Below are positions 43,484 through 51,718 of a stretch of 64,000 bases of DNA, in pieces (within the stretch, counting starts at the first letter, position 1; each line of letters opens with the position of its first letter). The DNA is taken from contig NZ_JADEWI010000040.1 in NCBI RefSeq assembly GCF_015207705.1, forward strand, positions 1 to 64,000, written 5' to 3'. Source of the stretch: Nostoc sp. LEGE 06077 (GTDB lineage: Bacteria; Cyanobacteriota; Cyanobacteriia; Cyanobacteriales; Nostocaceae). The position numbers were made by a program, and so were the translations under genes. The notes beneath the pieces were generated by a model, which saw only the letters and a list, made by a program, of their open reading frames with translations, did not search any database and had not been told where the DNA came from.

Positions 43484-43686
43484 ACTTACGCACAAAAATG
43501 GTCTGTGAATATTGGTTGTAAGGGTATAGGGGTGATGCAAATCTGATTAAATCGTGATTTTTAGAGTCACTACTCATCACTCTGTTAAAAACCTACACTT
43601 GTGAGTATACCCTTATCTCCCTATACCTCTATGCCCCTACACCCTTCTTAATTAAAACCCTTGATTTTTCGTTTTTATACGTAAGT
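43484..43686. mobile_element. 203-bp MITE-like repeat with ACTTACG ends, copy 1
   Basis: The left end ACTTACGCACAAAAA and the right end ...TTTTATACGTAAGT are inverted repeats (ACTTACG / CGTAAGT). Inside are TGTAAGGGTATAGGGG and, inverted, CCCTATACC..GCCCCTACACCC. Related copies lie at 53650-53912 and 57614-57722. No transposase is present. Confidence 0.7.
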
Positions 43687-43802
43687 GGATATACGGCGTT
43701 TCTTGTAGTGCTTTCTTGATCTTTGGTCATTTAGATTTACAAAGGACAAATGACTAATGATAGTCTTAACGAAAAAATCTACAACTTAAACCCATCCCAG
43801 CC

Positions 43803-44381
43803 TTACCACTTTTCAGCCCAATAAACAATTTCTGAGGCTGCACTATCAATGGCGACACCGTAGCTATTACCATGATTCCATTTAAATCCTGGAGTACCTC
43901 TATCCTTCGCATTCAGCACTAAGATTTCATAGGAAGGTGGAAAAGATTCTCCGCCAGCATCACCAGTGTAGAAAAAGGTAGTTGGAACACCATCGGGGAG
44001 GTTGGCGTGGACGTTGGTATCGCCACCTAAGTATTGATGTTTAGCAATTTTTCTGTATTGTTTGAGTAATTTTTGAATTTGTGCGGGGGATTGTTTTTCT
44101 CGTACTTGCAAGAAACTACTAGCTTGAGAAACGCCTGGAGAGTAAGCAATTTGCACATCCTTTGCATCAGCTAAGATTTCGCGGGGAAAATGCTTGATTT
44201 CTGCTGGGCTTGTCCAAAGTTGACTGCGGATTTCACTGTAGCGAGATGTATTAGTAATGATTTCCGCATTAGTAGTACTACTAAACGCTTTTCTGATTAA
44301 AAAACTACCACCAACGATTCCTAAACTCCCAAGGGAAAGGAAAACTATCATGGCGGCTTTAGCAAGGTGCGATCGCTGCAT
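43803..44381 (-). CDS. Membrane-anchored hypothetical protein
   Basis: 192 residues: basic start MQRSHLAK, one membrane helix (AAMIVFLSLGSLGIVGGSFLI) and a soluble domain outside the membrane. The domain contains GDTNVHANLPDGVPTTFFYTGDAGGESFPPSYEILVL and ends with IDSAASEIVYWAEKW. I have seen this type in Nostocales as a conserved hypothetical but know no function. There are no cysteines in the soluble part and no catalytic motif. ATG 44381 is the natural start. Confidence 0.7.
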   Translation of the reverse strand: MQRSHLAKAAMIVFLSLGSLGIVGGSFLIRKAFSSTTNAEIITNTSRYSEIRSQLWTSPAEIKHFPREILADAKDVQIAYSPGVSQASSFLQVREKQSPAQIQKLLKQYRKIAKHQYLGGDTNVHANLPDGVPTTFFYTGDAGGESFPPSYEILVLNAKDRGTPGFKWNHGNSYGVAIDSAASEIVYWAEKW

Positions 44382-44532
44382 TGCGTTGGGTGCTGCTAAA
44401 TTTCATCGGCATATACCCAACAAATAAACTATATTCGTAAGATTGCGGAGCTACTACCACTAATATTGATGAAATCTTTGTGTAATCAGGGAAAATACGG
44501 GACATTTATAAAATTATTGTAAATTGCTTCAG

Positions 44533-44558
44533 TAGAGACGCGACATATCGCGTCTCTA
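44533..44558. terminator. Palindromic repeat acting as terminator of plqA
   Basis: TAGAGACGCGA (44533-44543) pairs with TCGCGTCTCTA (44548-44558), loop CATA, three bases beyond the plqA stop. The same stem sequence recurs at 47504-47537 and in part at 61224-61261. Confidence 0.7.
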
Positions 44559-44561
44559 GGA

Positions 44562-45443
44562 TTAAATCAAGCCCACAATCATCCCAACCAGTAAGATAAA
44601 GCCAATCCAGACATTCTGCCGAAACATTTGCGCGTAAGCTGCATTCGGCAAATCTTTCTGTTTCAAGCGCCAATACTGCCAAATCCAGCCAATAGTAGCT
44701 AGTGCTAAAGTCATCCAAAATGCTAGGTGAATGTGAATCACAATCCCCAGCCAACCTAATAACAAGATTGTGCCAGCCAAGAAAATACCGATCGCATCTG
44801 GGGCATAATTGCCAAAAAACAAAGCACTAGAATTAATACCTATGCGTTGGTCATCTTCGCGATCGCTCATGGCATATACAGTATCAAAGCCCAATGTCCA
44901 CAGTACAGTTGCACCCCACAGTAACCAAGTTGGCTGGGAAATGCTGCCAGTTACTGCACTCCAGCTAATCAACACCGCAAAACCCCAAGCGATAGATAGT
45001 ACCAGCTGCGGTACAGGAAACACGCGCTTTGCCCCTGGGTACAGTATAATTACGGGGACGGCGGCAACCGATAGCCAGAAACTCAGAGGATTTAGATAAA
45101 ATGCCAGCATTGCTGCACATCCGAGGGCGATAATAGCCACGGCAATGCCAACTTTAATTGATAAAGCACGAGAAGCTAAAGGGCGATCGCGGGTTCTCTC
45201 AACTTCTGGGTCGATATCTTTATCCCACAAATCATTGACCACACACCCAGCAGCACTTGTGGCGAGAGTACCCAACACAATTACTCCCACCAAAGGTAAC
45301 GGCGGTTGACCAGCCGCCGCCAAAACTACAGCCCATAGGGCAGGAATCATCAAAATTAACCGCCCTTCCGGTTTATGCCAGCGTAAAAGCCGGATAATCA
45401 CAAGCCACACAGGTTCCTGGTTGCGTTCTGGCGTACTCAACAT
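44562..45443 (-). CDS. plqA: 4-hydroxybenzoate polyprenyl (solanesyl) transferase, UbiA family
   Basis: About 293 residues with eight or nine membrane helices. The first Asp-rich motif is NDLWDKDIDPEVERTRDRPL (near residue 75) and the second is YAMSDREDDQRIGINS; both bind the Mg-prenyl-diphosphate. In cyanobacteria this enzyme joins 4-hydroxybenzoate to solanesyl diphosphate as a step in plastoquinone-9 synthesis. ATG 45443 is chosen over TTG 45452. The gene is divergent from ppx, a pairing I recall from other cyanobacteria. A palindromic terminator follows the stop directly. Confidence 0.92.
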   Translation of the reverse strand: MLSTPERNQEPVWLVIIRLLRWHKPEGRLILMIPALWAVVLAAAGQPPLPLVGVIVLGTLATSAAGCVVNDLWDKDIDPEVERTRDRPLASRALSIKVGIAVAIIALGCAAMLAFYLNPLSFWLSVAAVPVIILYPGAKRVFPVPQLVLSIAWGFAVLISWSAVTGSISQPTWLLWGATVLWTLGFDTVYAMSDREDDQRIGINSSALFFGNYAPDAIGIFLAGTILLLGWLGIVIHIHLAFWMTLALATIGWIWQYWRLKQKDLPNAAYAQMFRQNVWIGFILLVGMIVGLI

Positions 45444-45740
45444 AAAAATCAAGCAAAATTACTAAATTTTGATAAGTTAACACTTCTTTACATCTATAGA
45501 ATAACTTTATTTGTTATTTGTAAAAACACAACCTAAATTTGCAACGATGAATACATATTCATCGTCAAAAAATAGAGGTGTAGGGGAAAGAGCATTAACT
45601 GATTGATGCACTTGAATCCTTGATATATAGGGGCTAATTCTTCACCCTAGCAACCGCCCCACAAGGGCTTAGTCACTCAATTTATCAATAGCAGGGTCAA
45701 TCTACCAACTCAGGGCGAGAGACGAGAGACTTAGTATTTC

Positions 45741-45766
45741 ACTCAGCACTCAGCACTCAGCACTCA
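45741..45766. repeat. Heptad repeat (STRR)
   Basis: ACTCAGC repeated three times plus a partial copy in the plqA-ppx divergent gap. The rest of that 400-base gap (45444-45853) shows no further feature I can name. Confidence 0.75.
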
Positions 45767-45853
45767 AGAAAGCATCTGTGGCACACAGTTTCAGAGTCCA
45801 TAATCTCGCAATCCCGTCTTTTATCGTCCTTCCTAATAGAGAGAGAAAACTAG

Positions 45854-47503
45854 ATGCTAAATTTAGTTTCCGCTGGCTGGGAGAGTGTCAAAACTCAACC
45901 AATTCAGCAACACCGGATTATTGCTGCCATTGATTTGGGAACCAATTCTCTGCACATGGTAGTGGTAAAAATTGACCCAACCCTACCAGCTTTTAGCATT
46001 TTTACCAGAGAAAAAGAAACTGTGAGACTGGGTGATCGCGATTTAACAACTGGTGACTTAAAACCAGAAGTGATGGCTAGGGCGATCGCTTGTTTAAAAC
46101 GCTTCCAAGCAGTTGCCAAAACTTTTAACGCCGAAACTATCATTGCTGTAGCTACCAGTGCAGTGCGAGAAGCCCCCAATGGCAAAGATTTTCTCCACCG
46201 AATAGATAGCGAATTAGGTTTAAGCGTTGACTTAATTTCTGGTCAAGAAGAAGCACGCCGCATCTATTTAGGAGTGCTGTCGGGGATGGAATTTAACAAC
46301 CAGCCCCACATCATTATTGATATTGGTGGTGGTTCCACAGAAATTATTTTGGGAGACAGCGAAGAACCGCGCACACTCACCAGTACCAAAGTAGGTGCAG
46401 TGCGACTAACAGGGGAATTCATCACAACTGACCCCATCAGCAATTCTGAGTTGCAATATCTGCAAGCTTATGTCCGGGGAATGTTAGAACGTTCTGTAGA
46501 GGATGTGTTAGCAAATATTCAATTTGGCGAATCTCCCAGGTTAGTTGGAACATCCGGCACAATTGAAACTCTCGCCTTAATTGATGCTAGAGAAAAGTTG
46601 TCGATGATGCCTTCTACACTCAATGGCTACCAACTGAATCTTCAAGATTTGCAGGGTTGGGTGAATCGTTTGGCAAAAATGACTAATGTCGAAAGAACAG
46701 CCATCCCCGGTATGCCCGAAAAGCGGTCAGAAGTGATTTTAGCAGGTGCAATTGTACTGCTAGAAGCGATGATCTTGTTGGGTGTAGATGCAGTCACACT
46801 GTGCGGCCGGGCGTTGCGCGAAGGAGTAATTGTTGATTGGATGCTGACTCACGGTTTAATTGAAGACCGCTTACGTTACCAAAGTTCCATCCGCCAACGG
46901 AGTGTGCTGAAACAAGTAAGCAAGTACCACATTAATATTGATCACAGCGATCGCGTAGCTGTCTTTACCCTGAGTTTATTTGACCAGACTCAAGGCACCC
47001 TGCACCACTGGGGAGATGATGAACGCCAGCTGTTATGGGCAGCAGCAATCTTACACAATTGCGGTCATCATATCGGCCATTCGTCTCACCACAAACACTC
47101 CTACTATCTCATTCGTAACTGCGAATTATTAGGCTATACCGAAACCGAAATCGAAATCATTGCCAACTTAGCCCGTTATCATCGCAAATCTCCGCCAAAG
47201 AAAAAGCATGAAAATTTCCGAAATTTATTGAGTAAAAATCATCGCCAAATAGTTTGTCAATTAAGCGCAATTTTACGATTAGCCGTCGCCTTAGATAGAC
47301 GACAAATCGGCGCAATATCTGAGGTTAAGTGTAGATATTATCCTGATGTACATGAAGTTTACCTGTCAATTTTTCCCTCTCATCCTGATGATGACTGCTC
47401 CCTAGAAATGTGGAGTTTAGATTACAAAAAAGATGTGTTTGAAGCAGAGTTTGGTGTCAGATTAATTGCCACATTAGAATCTGCAAAAGTGGCAATTAGC
47501 TAA
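45854..47503 (+). CDS. ppx: Exopolyphosphatase / guanosine pentaphosphatase (Ppx/GppA)
   Basis: 549 residues. The ASKHA-fold phosphatase domain begins IAAIDLGTNSLHMVVVKI, with DIGGGSTEIILGD near residue 155 and GTSGTIETLALID near 235 as nucleotide/phosphate loops. The C-terminal third is an HD-type domain (LHHWGDDERQLLWAAAILHNCGHHIGHSSHHKHSYYLI). The enzyme removes terminal phosphate from polyphosphate and may hydrolyse pppGpp. Length and order are standard for cyanobacterial Ppx. ATG 45854 follows AGAGAGAG at about 10 bases. A 16-bp hairpin begins at the stop codon. Confidence 0.93.
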   Translation: MLNLVSAGWESVKTQPIQQHRIIAAIDLGTNSLHMVVVKIDPTLPAFSIFTREKETVRLGDRDLTTGDLKPEVMARAIACLKRFQAVAKTFNAETIIAVATSAVREAPNGKDFLHRIDSELGLSVDLISGQEEARRIYLGVLSGMEFNNQPHIIIDIGGGSTEIILGDSEEPRTLTSTKVGAVRLTGEFITTDPISNSELQYLQAYVRGMLERSVEDVLANIQFGESPRLVGTSGTIETLALIDAREKLSMMPSTLNGYQLNLQDLQGWVNRLAKMTNVERTAIPGMPEKRSEVILAGAIVLLEAMILLGVDAVTLCGRALREGVIVDWMLTHGLIEDRLRYQSSIRQRSVLKQVSKYHINIDHSDRVAVFTLSLFDQTQGTLHHWGDDERQLLWAAAILHNCGHHIGHSSHHKHSYYLIRNCELLGYTETEIEIIANLARYHRKSPPKKKHENFRNLLSKNHRQIVCQLSAILRLAVALDRRQIGAISEVKCRYYPDVHEVYLSIFPSHPDDDCSLEMWSLDYKKDVFEAEFGVRLIATLESAKVAIS

Positions 47504-47537
47504 ATATTAGAGACGCGATAAATCGCGTCTCTAATAT
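47504..47537. terminator. Perfect 16-bp hairpin terminating ppx
   Basis: ATATTAGAGACGCGAT (47504-47519) pairs with ATCGCGTCTCTAATAT (47522-47537) around AA, starting right after the ppx stop. It shares the AGAGACGCGA stem with 44533-44558. Confidence 0.75.
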
Positions 47538-47545
47538 AGCAATTA

Positions 47546-47752
47546 GAGGATGTTTGAAAAGTCCGTGGCAATGTATCAAATACTTTTAGATCCCCCTAAA
47601 TCCCCCTTCAAAAGGGGAGCCACTGCGTTGGGCGGCTTTGCCGACTGAAGCAAGTGGCGTGGACTTTAATTCAGTTTCCCCCTTTTTTAAGGGAGGTTAG
47701 GGGGGATTAATAAGTGCTTAAAATCACAGCTAACTACTTTTAAAACAACCTC
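47546..47752. mobile_element. 207-bp MITE with a nested small repeat
   Basis: The ends are 17-base imperfect inverted repeats: GAGGATGTTTGAAAAGT at the left and ACTTTTAAAACAACCTC at the right, flanked by the direct repeat TTA, as expected for an IS5-group (TNA target) element. Inside are the inverted blocks AGATCCCCCTAAATCCCCC and AGGGAGGTTAGGGGGGATT. Between them a G+C-rich SDR-like unit (about 47621-47661, GCCACTGCGTTGGGCGGC... AAGTGGC) is nested. Confidence 0.75.
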
Positions 47753-47760
47753 TTAGGTTT

Positions 47761-47788
47761 GTACTCAGCACTCAGCACTCAGCACTTT
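47761..47788. repeat. Heptad repeat (STRR) containing the stop of the ATP-grasp gene
   Basis: GTACTCA GCACTCA GCACTCA GCACTTT. On the minus strand the heptads read AGTGCTG and supply the last codons and TGA of the ATP-grasp gene. Confidence 0.8.
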
Positions 47789-48784
47789 GCTGTGTATTTG
47801 CTCATTTTCTAAAGCTTTGAGAATTTTGAAATATAAATTCTCGACTCTTTGTACTTGAGCATCTCCAATAGAAGCATAATTAGTTAGACCAGGCGAACCA
47901 TTGATTTCTATAATCACATAGTTGTTCATGGGCATAGTGATATCATCAGTAATAATATCCAAACCTGACAATCTTAATCCCATATCTTTGGTGACATTGA
48001 TTGCTAATTTTTGAAAGTCAGGGTGAATACTTTCAGTGATATCTACTCCATCTCCACCACTGGATAAATTGGCATTATCTAACAGATAGACAATCACATT
48101 TTTGGGGATAACACTATCAAACTTGAGCTTTTGTCGGTTTAATTTTCGCTTAATACGAAAATCATCAGCATCTATATTTTTTTTCCTGCCAATAGCCAAC
48201 AAATATTCTTCTTTTTGCTGTAAAAGTTCTAAAACAGTAGATTTGCCATCACCGACAACACATAAAGGAATTCTTTGATATACTGCCAGCACTTCATCAT
48301 CCATGACGACAATTCTGTAATCATTGCCAAGATAAAATCTTTCAACAATTAATCCTGGGGTGATGCGTAAGATTTTTTTCGCAACTTGATAATACTCTGT
48401 TTTATTGTAGACTTTAGTAACAAATCTGCCTTGGCTAAGATTAATTGGTTTAACAATTACAGGAAAACCTAATTCTTTAGCGTAATCAAATCCGGCATCA
48501 ATATTTCTCTCACTGTCTATTTTTTTACATAATTTATTGCTGAAAAAAGTTTGCCCTTCAGTAACTTTATATCCAAAGTGATTTAGGAAAAAATTAGAAT
48601 ATGCTTTATCTTTAGCTATTTCGGCAGAACCAAAACCGTTAATATTTAATTTGCTATGACTAAAACAAGCTTTATTGCCATTTTTAAATGTTATGTGTCC
48701 GACAAAAGCATATTCAGGGTCTACGATAACTACTGCACCTATTTGCGGGGCAATTTTTTGAATTATGGATGTTACTAATGGCAT
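47765..48784 (-). CDS. ATP-grasp ligase related to the cyanophycin synthetase / glutathione synthetase domain
   Basis: 339 residues, a stand-alone ATP-grasp domain. FPVIVKPINLSQGRFVTKV (residues about 128-146) is the ATP-binding loop with the small-residue turn. LIVERFYLGNDYRIVVMDDEVLAVYQR and CVVGDGKSTVLELLQQ closely follow the CphA ATP-grasp layout, and VIIEINGSPGLTNY carries the metal-binding Glu/Asn. CphA itself is about 900 residues with a further Mur-ligase domain, absent here. It should join an amino acid or peptide to a carboxylate in the cytosol. No peptide substrate or transporter gene adjoins it. The C-terminal SAEC and stop come from heptad repeats. Confidence 0.8.
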   Translation of the reverse strand: MPLVTSIIQKIAPQIGAVVIVDPEYAFVGHITFKNGNKACFSHSKLNINGFGSAEIAKDKAYSNFFLNHFGYKVTEGQTFFSNKLCKKIDSERNIDAGFDYAKELGFPVIVKPINLSQGRFVTKVYNKTEYYQVAKKILRITPGLIVERFYLGNDYRIVVMDDEVLAVYQRIPLCVVGDGKSTVLELLQQKEEYLLAIGRKKNIDADDFRIKRKLNRQKLKFDSVIPKNVIVYLLDNANLSSGGDGVDITESIHPDFQKLAINVTKDMGLRLSGLDIITDDITMPMNNYVIIEINGSPGLTNYASIGDAQVQRVENLYFKILKALENEQIHSKVLSAEC

Positions 48785-49200
48785 TTCCTGTATCCAAAAG
48801 TATAATTCGCAGAAATTTTAACGAATTAGCAAGTATTGGTCAATAATATAATAAAAAGAAAGCACTTTTTAGGACTTTTTTCTCAACAATTAAAAAATCG
48901 AGCAAGCTAATTTAAAAATAAGTTATAAAAATTAATATTATTTTCTGGATTAAAAAAGTTTTTGTACCAGCATTTTTTTATACGGACTACTTAAAAAGTA
49001 TATATTGAAACCTTAATATTTCTTTCCGGTTGGTATTAAATGTGCCTGTAGAAGTAAGTAACCCTAGTGGAGATGCCACGCTTGTTAATAATTTAAATTT
49101 TGGATTTGTTTTTTCCTTTTTTAGTTGCTAATGAAGGGTTTGAGACCGATCGCAAGTTAAATTTACAAGCTAAGTTATTGTAAATTACTCTGCTTAAATC

Positions 49201-49229
49201 TTGACAATCCAAAAATAATCGAATAACAA
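49201..49229 (+). promoter_or_regulatory. Possible sigma-70-type promoter
   Basis: TTGACA (49201-49206), a 17-base spacer and TAACAA (49224-49229) precede the small gene at 49323. The -35 is perfect and the -10 weak. The rest of the AT-rich gap 48785-49200 shows nothing I recognise. Confidence 0.35.
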
Positions 49230-49248
49230 GGTGGCAGCAGCTTGAAAA

Positions 49249-49291
49249 AAGGCGTTAGTGCATCCCCGCCAAGAGAAGTCAGTAACGCCTT
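49249..49291 (+). promoter_or_regulatory. 5' leader hairpin before the 78-residue gene
   Basis: AAGGCGTTA (49249-49257) pairs with TAACGCCTT (49283-49291) around a 25-base loop, 31 bases ahead of ATG 49323 and downstream of the possible promoter. It could control translation or stability of the small mRNA. Confidence 0.45.
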
Positions 49292-49322
49292 CACTGAAAA
49301 TTACACACGGATATTTTAAATC

Positions 49323-49559
49323 ATGCCACAAAATACGGAATACAAAGCTAATCAGAACGAAAATCAGGCGATCGCTTACAAAGAACGCCTCAATGCTTGG
49401 GCAATTGCTCGTTTACAACCCGATGCCCAAAGAGAAATTGTCGCTCGCTTTCGCAGTCGTTCCGATGCTGATGGTTATATGCAGCGCCTCCGTCAAATGA
49501 TGCCTGATGCGTCTTTTATGGTTGTTTTTGATTGCCTACGCGAAGAAATTGTAGCTTAA
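49323..49559 (+). CDS. Small conserved-looking hypothetical protein
   Basis: 78 residues: a polar N-terminus (MPQNTEYKANQNENQAIAYKER), then NAWAIARLQPDAQREIVARFRSRSDADGYMQRLRQMMPDASFMVVFD. The latter resembles short alpha/beta proteins in which a helix packs on two strands. The pattern of hydrophobic residues and the R-rich helix look protein-like, and I have seen similar short frames in Nostoc genomes. No function is known. No Shine-Dalgarno is seen. A frame overlapping it in +1 phase (49258-49500) is judged spurious. Confidence 0.65.
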   Translation: MPQNTEYKANQNENQAIAYKERLNAWAIARLQPDAQREIVARFRSRSDADGYMQRLRQMMPDASFMVVFDCLREEIVA

Positions 49560-49599
49560 AGTGTCGATTTGTTATTTAATTTGAAATTTGAAGGATTAA

Positions 49600-49638
49600 G
49601 GGTGCGTAGACGCTTTGCAGCTTGTCGTAAGGCATCGC
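49600..49638. repeat. Small dispersed repeat (SDR-type)
   Basis: GGTGCGTAGACGCTTTGCAG then CTTGTCGTAAGGCATCGCC. It closely matches the copy inserted in the relic gene at 11599-11630 and shares its GGCATCGC end with the copy at 966-989. It lies 41 bases after a stop codon and is intergenic here. Confidence 0.65.
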
Positions 49639-49776
49639 CATTATTATTTAGGTGCGTTATCTCCCTGTTAACGCACCAATATTAAATATTTATGAATATA
49701 GGGAATAGGGAGTAGAGAAAAATCGTTCAAGTTTTTTTCAGCATCCCTAATCTCTAACCCCTAACCCCGGCTAAAA

Positions 49777-50925
49777 CTATTTAGGCAAAACTTGCCCCAA
49801 GGCTTCTATTAATCGGTCAACATTTTCTTTACGGCTATTAAAGCCCATTAGCCCAACGCGCCAAACTTTACCAGCCAGTTCTCCTAGTCCACCGCCAACT
49901 TCAATTCCGTGTTCTGTTAATAGCTGTCGGGCAATCGCCTTGCCATCAACCCCTTCAGGAATGCGGACTGTAGTCAGAGTTGGCAAACGATACTCCCTTT
50001 CAACGTGCAAACTCAGTCCGACATCTTCTAGCCTGTCCCAGAAATATTCCACGTTCTTTTGATGACGTTGCCAGCAGTTAGCTAGTCCTTCCTCGGCAAC
50101 TAACCGCAGTGCTTCCCGCAGAGCATAATACAAGTTGATTGGGGCTGTATGATGATAGACCCGTTCACTACCCCAATACTTACTCAGCAAAGTCATATCT
50201 AAATACCAGTTTGCCACCTTCGTGTTGCGACGCTGCAATTTCTCCAAAGCACGAGGACTCATGGTAAAAGGTGAAGCCCCAGGCGGACAACCCAAGCCTT
50301 TTTGACTACAGCTATAGGCTAAATCTACTCCCCACTCATCTAAAAATATCGGCACACCACCAAGACTAGTTACAGTATCGACTAATAACAGCGTGCCAAA
50401 TTCTCGACACAATTCACTAACACCCTCCAAAGGTTGACGCGCACCTGTAGAAGTTTCGGCGTGAACCAAAGCCAAAATTGTCGGGCGATGGGTTTCCATT
50501 GCCTTACGGAGTTCATCTAAAGAGAAAACTTGTCCCCAAGGTTTGGTAATGCTGCGGACATCAGCACCATATCGCCCAGCCATATCAACAAGGCGATTAC
50601 CAAAGTATCCCGCCACACCAATTAAAACAACATCGCCGGGTTCTACAGCATTGGCGATAGTTGCTTCCATTGCAGCAGAACCCGTACCACTGACAGCGAT
50701 AGTTAAAGGATTTTCAGTTTGCCAGACGTAGCGCAGTAAGGACTGAATTTCATCCATCAGCCCTAAGAAATCTGGGTCAAGATGTCCCAGAGGTGGGGTA
50801 TTCATTGCCTGGAGAACTGTCGGATGGGCATTGGAGGGGCCTGGCCCTAACAGTAACTTGGAGGGGATTTCTAGAGGTTTGAGTTGTAAGCGCTGACTAT
50901 CGTTAATCGAGATTGTTGGCGACAT
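49777..50925 (-). CDS. Alanine/serine-glyoxylate aminotransferase family protein
   Basis: 382 residues of the class V PLP-dependent fold. KLLLGPGPSNAHPTVLQAM opens the fold, AVSGTGSAAMEATIAN binds the phosphate, LVDTVTSLGGVPIFLDEWGVD holds the Asp that contacts the PLP ring, and YSCSQKGLGCPPG contains the Schiff-base Lys. This is the family of alanine:glyoxylate and serine:glyoxylate aminotransferases, used in photorespiration to turn glyoxylate into glycine. The soluble hydrogenase small subunit annotation seen for some homologues is a misnomer. ATG 50925 is the natural start. Confidence 0.9.
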   Translation of the reverse strand: MSPTISINDSQRLQLKPLEIPSKLLLGPGPSNAHPTVLQAMNTPPLGHLDPDFLGLMDEIQSLLRYVWQTENPLTIAVSGTGSAAMEATIANAVEPGDVVLIGVAGYFGNRLVDMAGRYGADVRSITKPWGQVFSLDELRKAMETHRPTILALVHAETSTGARQPLEGVSELCREFGTLLLVDTVTSLGGVPIFLDEWGVDLAYSCSQKGLGCPPGASPFTMSPRALEKLQRRNTKVANWYLDMTLLSKYWGSERVYHHTAPINLYYALREALRLVAEEGLANCWQRHQKNVEYFWDRLEDVGLSLHVEREYRLPTLTTVRIPEGVDGKAIARQLLTEHGIEVGGGLGELAGKVWRVGLMGFNSRKENVDRLIEALGQVLPK

Positions 50926-51085
50926 AACTTGTTGTTGTCTAGACAGTACTTACCGGATCATAGAGCGATCGCATCACCGTTGTATCCTCTGGGGAATAAC
51001 ACATTTCCACCATGAATCAGCAAGTATTAATTACTGCGTGTAAATTAGGGATGTAACAGCTACTTCCCCATCAGCCAACAAAACT

Positions 51086-51472
51086 ATGATATTTGCAGGT
51101 AAACGTCCGAATAACTTGGGTGTAAGCAATGGCAAATTAGCAGCTTGCCCTAATTCGCCTAATTGTGTATCTAGCCAAAGTACAGATACAGTTCACCAAA
51201 TTGCACCACTAACTTTTAATACTAGTCCAGAACAAGCGATCGCTAATCTCAAAAGTATCATTCAGTCCTTACCTAGAACCACAATTATTACTGAAAGTCA
51301 GGACTATATATATGCCGAATTTAAAAGTGCTTTGATGGGATTTGTTGATGATGTAGAGTTTTATCTAGACCGGAATGCTAATGTCATTCAAGTCCGTTCC
51401 GCTTCTCGTTTAGGTCAAAGTGATTTAGGTGTTAACCGCAAAAGAATTGAAACCATCCGCGCTCAACTCTAG
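51086..51472 (+). CDS. DUF1499 family protein
   Basis: 128 residues. The short start with PNNLGVSNGKLAACPNSPNCVSSQ and a later DDVEFYLD...VIQVRSASRLGQSDLGVNRKRIETIR are diagnostic of DUF1499. The family is widespread in cyanobacteria and plastids, usually as a small exported or lumenal protein; here no signal peptide is visible. Two cysteines in CPNSPNC are conserved. Function unknown. ATG 51086 is the best start. Confidence 0.88.
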   Translation: MIFAGKRPNNLGVSNGKLAACPNSPNCVSSQSTDTVHQIAPLTFNTSPEQAIANLKSIIQSLPRTTIITESQDYIYAEFKSALMGFVDDVEFYLDRNANVIQVRSASRLGQSDLGVNRKRIETIRAQL

Positions 51473-51718
51473 GATTTAATCGAAATATGTAATGTTTTGT
51501 AAAGGGTAAAACTGAAAATCTTTACCCTTTCTTGTGCATCAGAAGATTCCTGACTTGTTTGAAAAATCGGGAATTTTAGCTGGGCAATTATTTATGAAGC
51601 ATATCTTCATCAAAAGATGAGTATAAACGCGAATCCTGAAATTAATTAACGTAGCAAATAATAGTTGCAACACACCAAAATGTGTTGTAGTCACCACCTA
51701 ATCTTATTAGGAAATAAT

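Noticed and set aside
49258-49500. 80-residue frame overlapping the small gene at 49323
   Set aside because: It overlaps a better frame and starts inside the leader hairpin; its composition is not protein-like.
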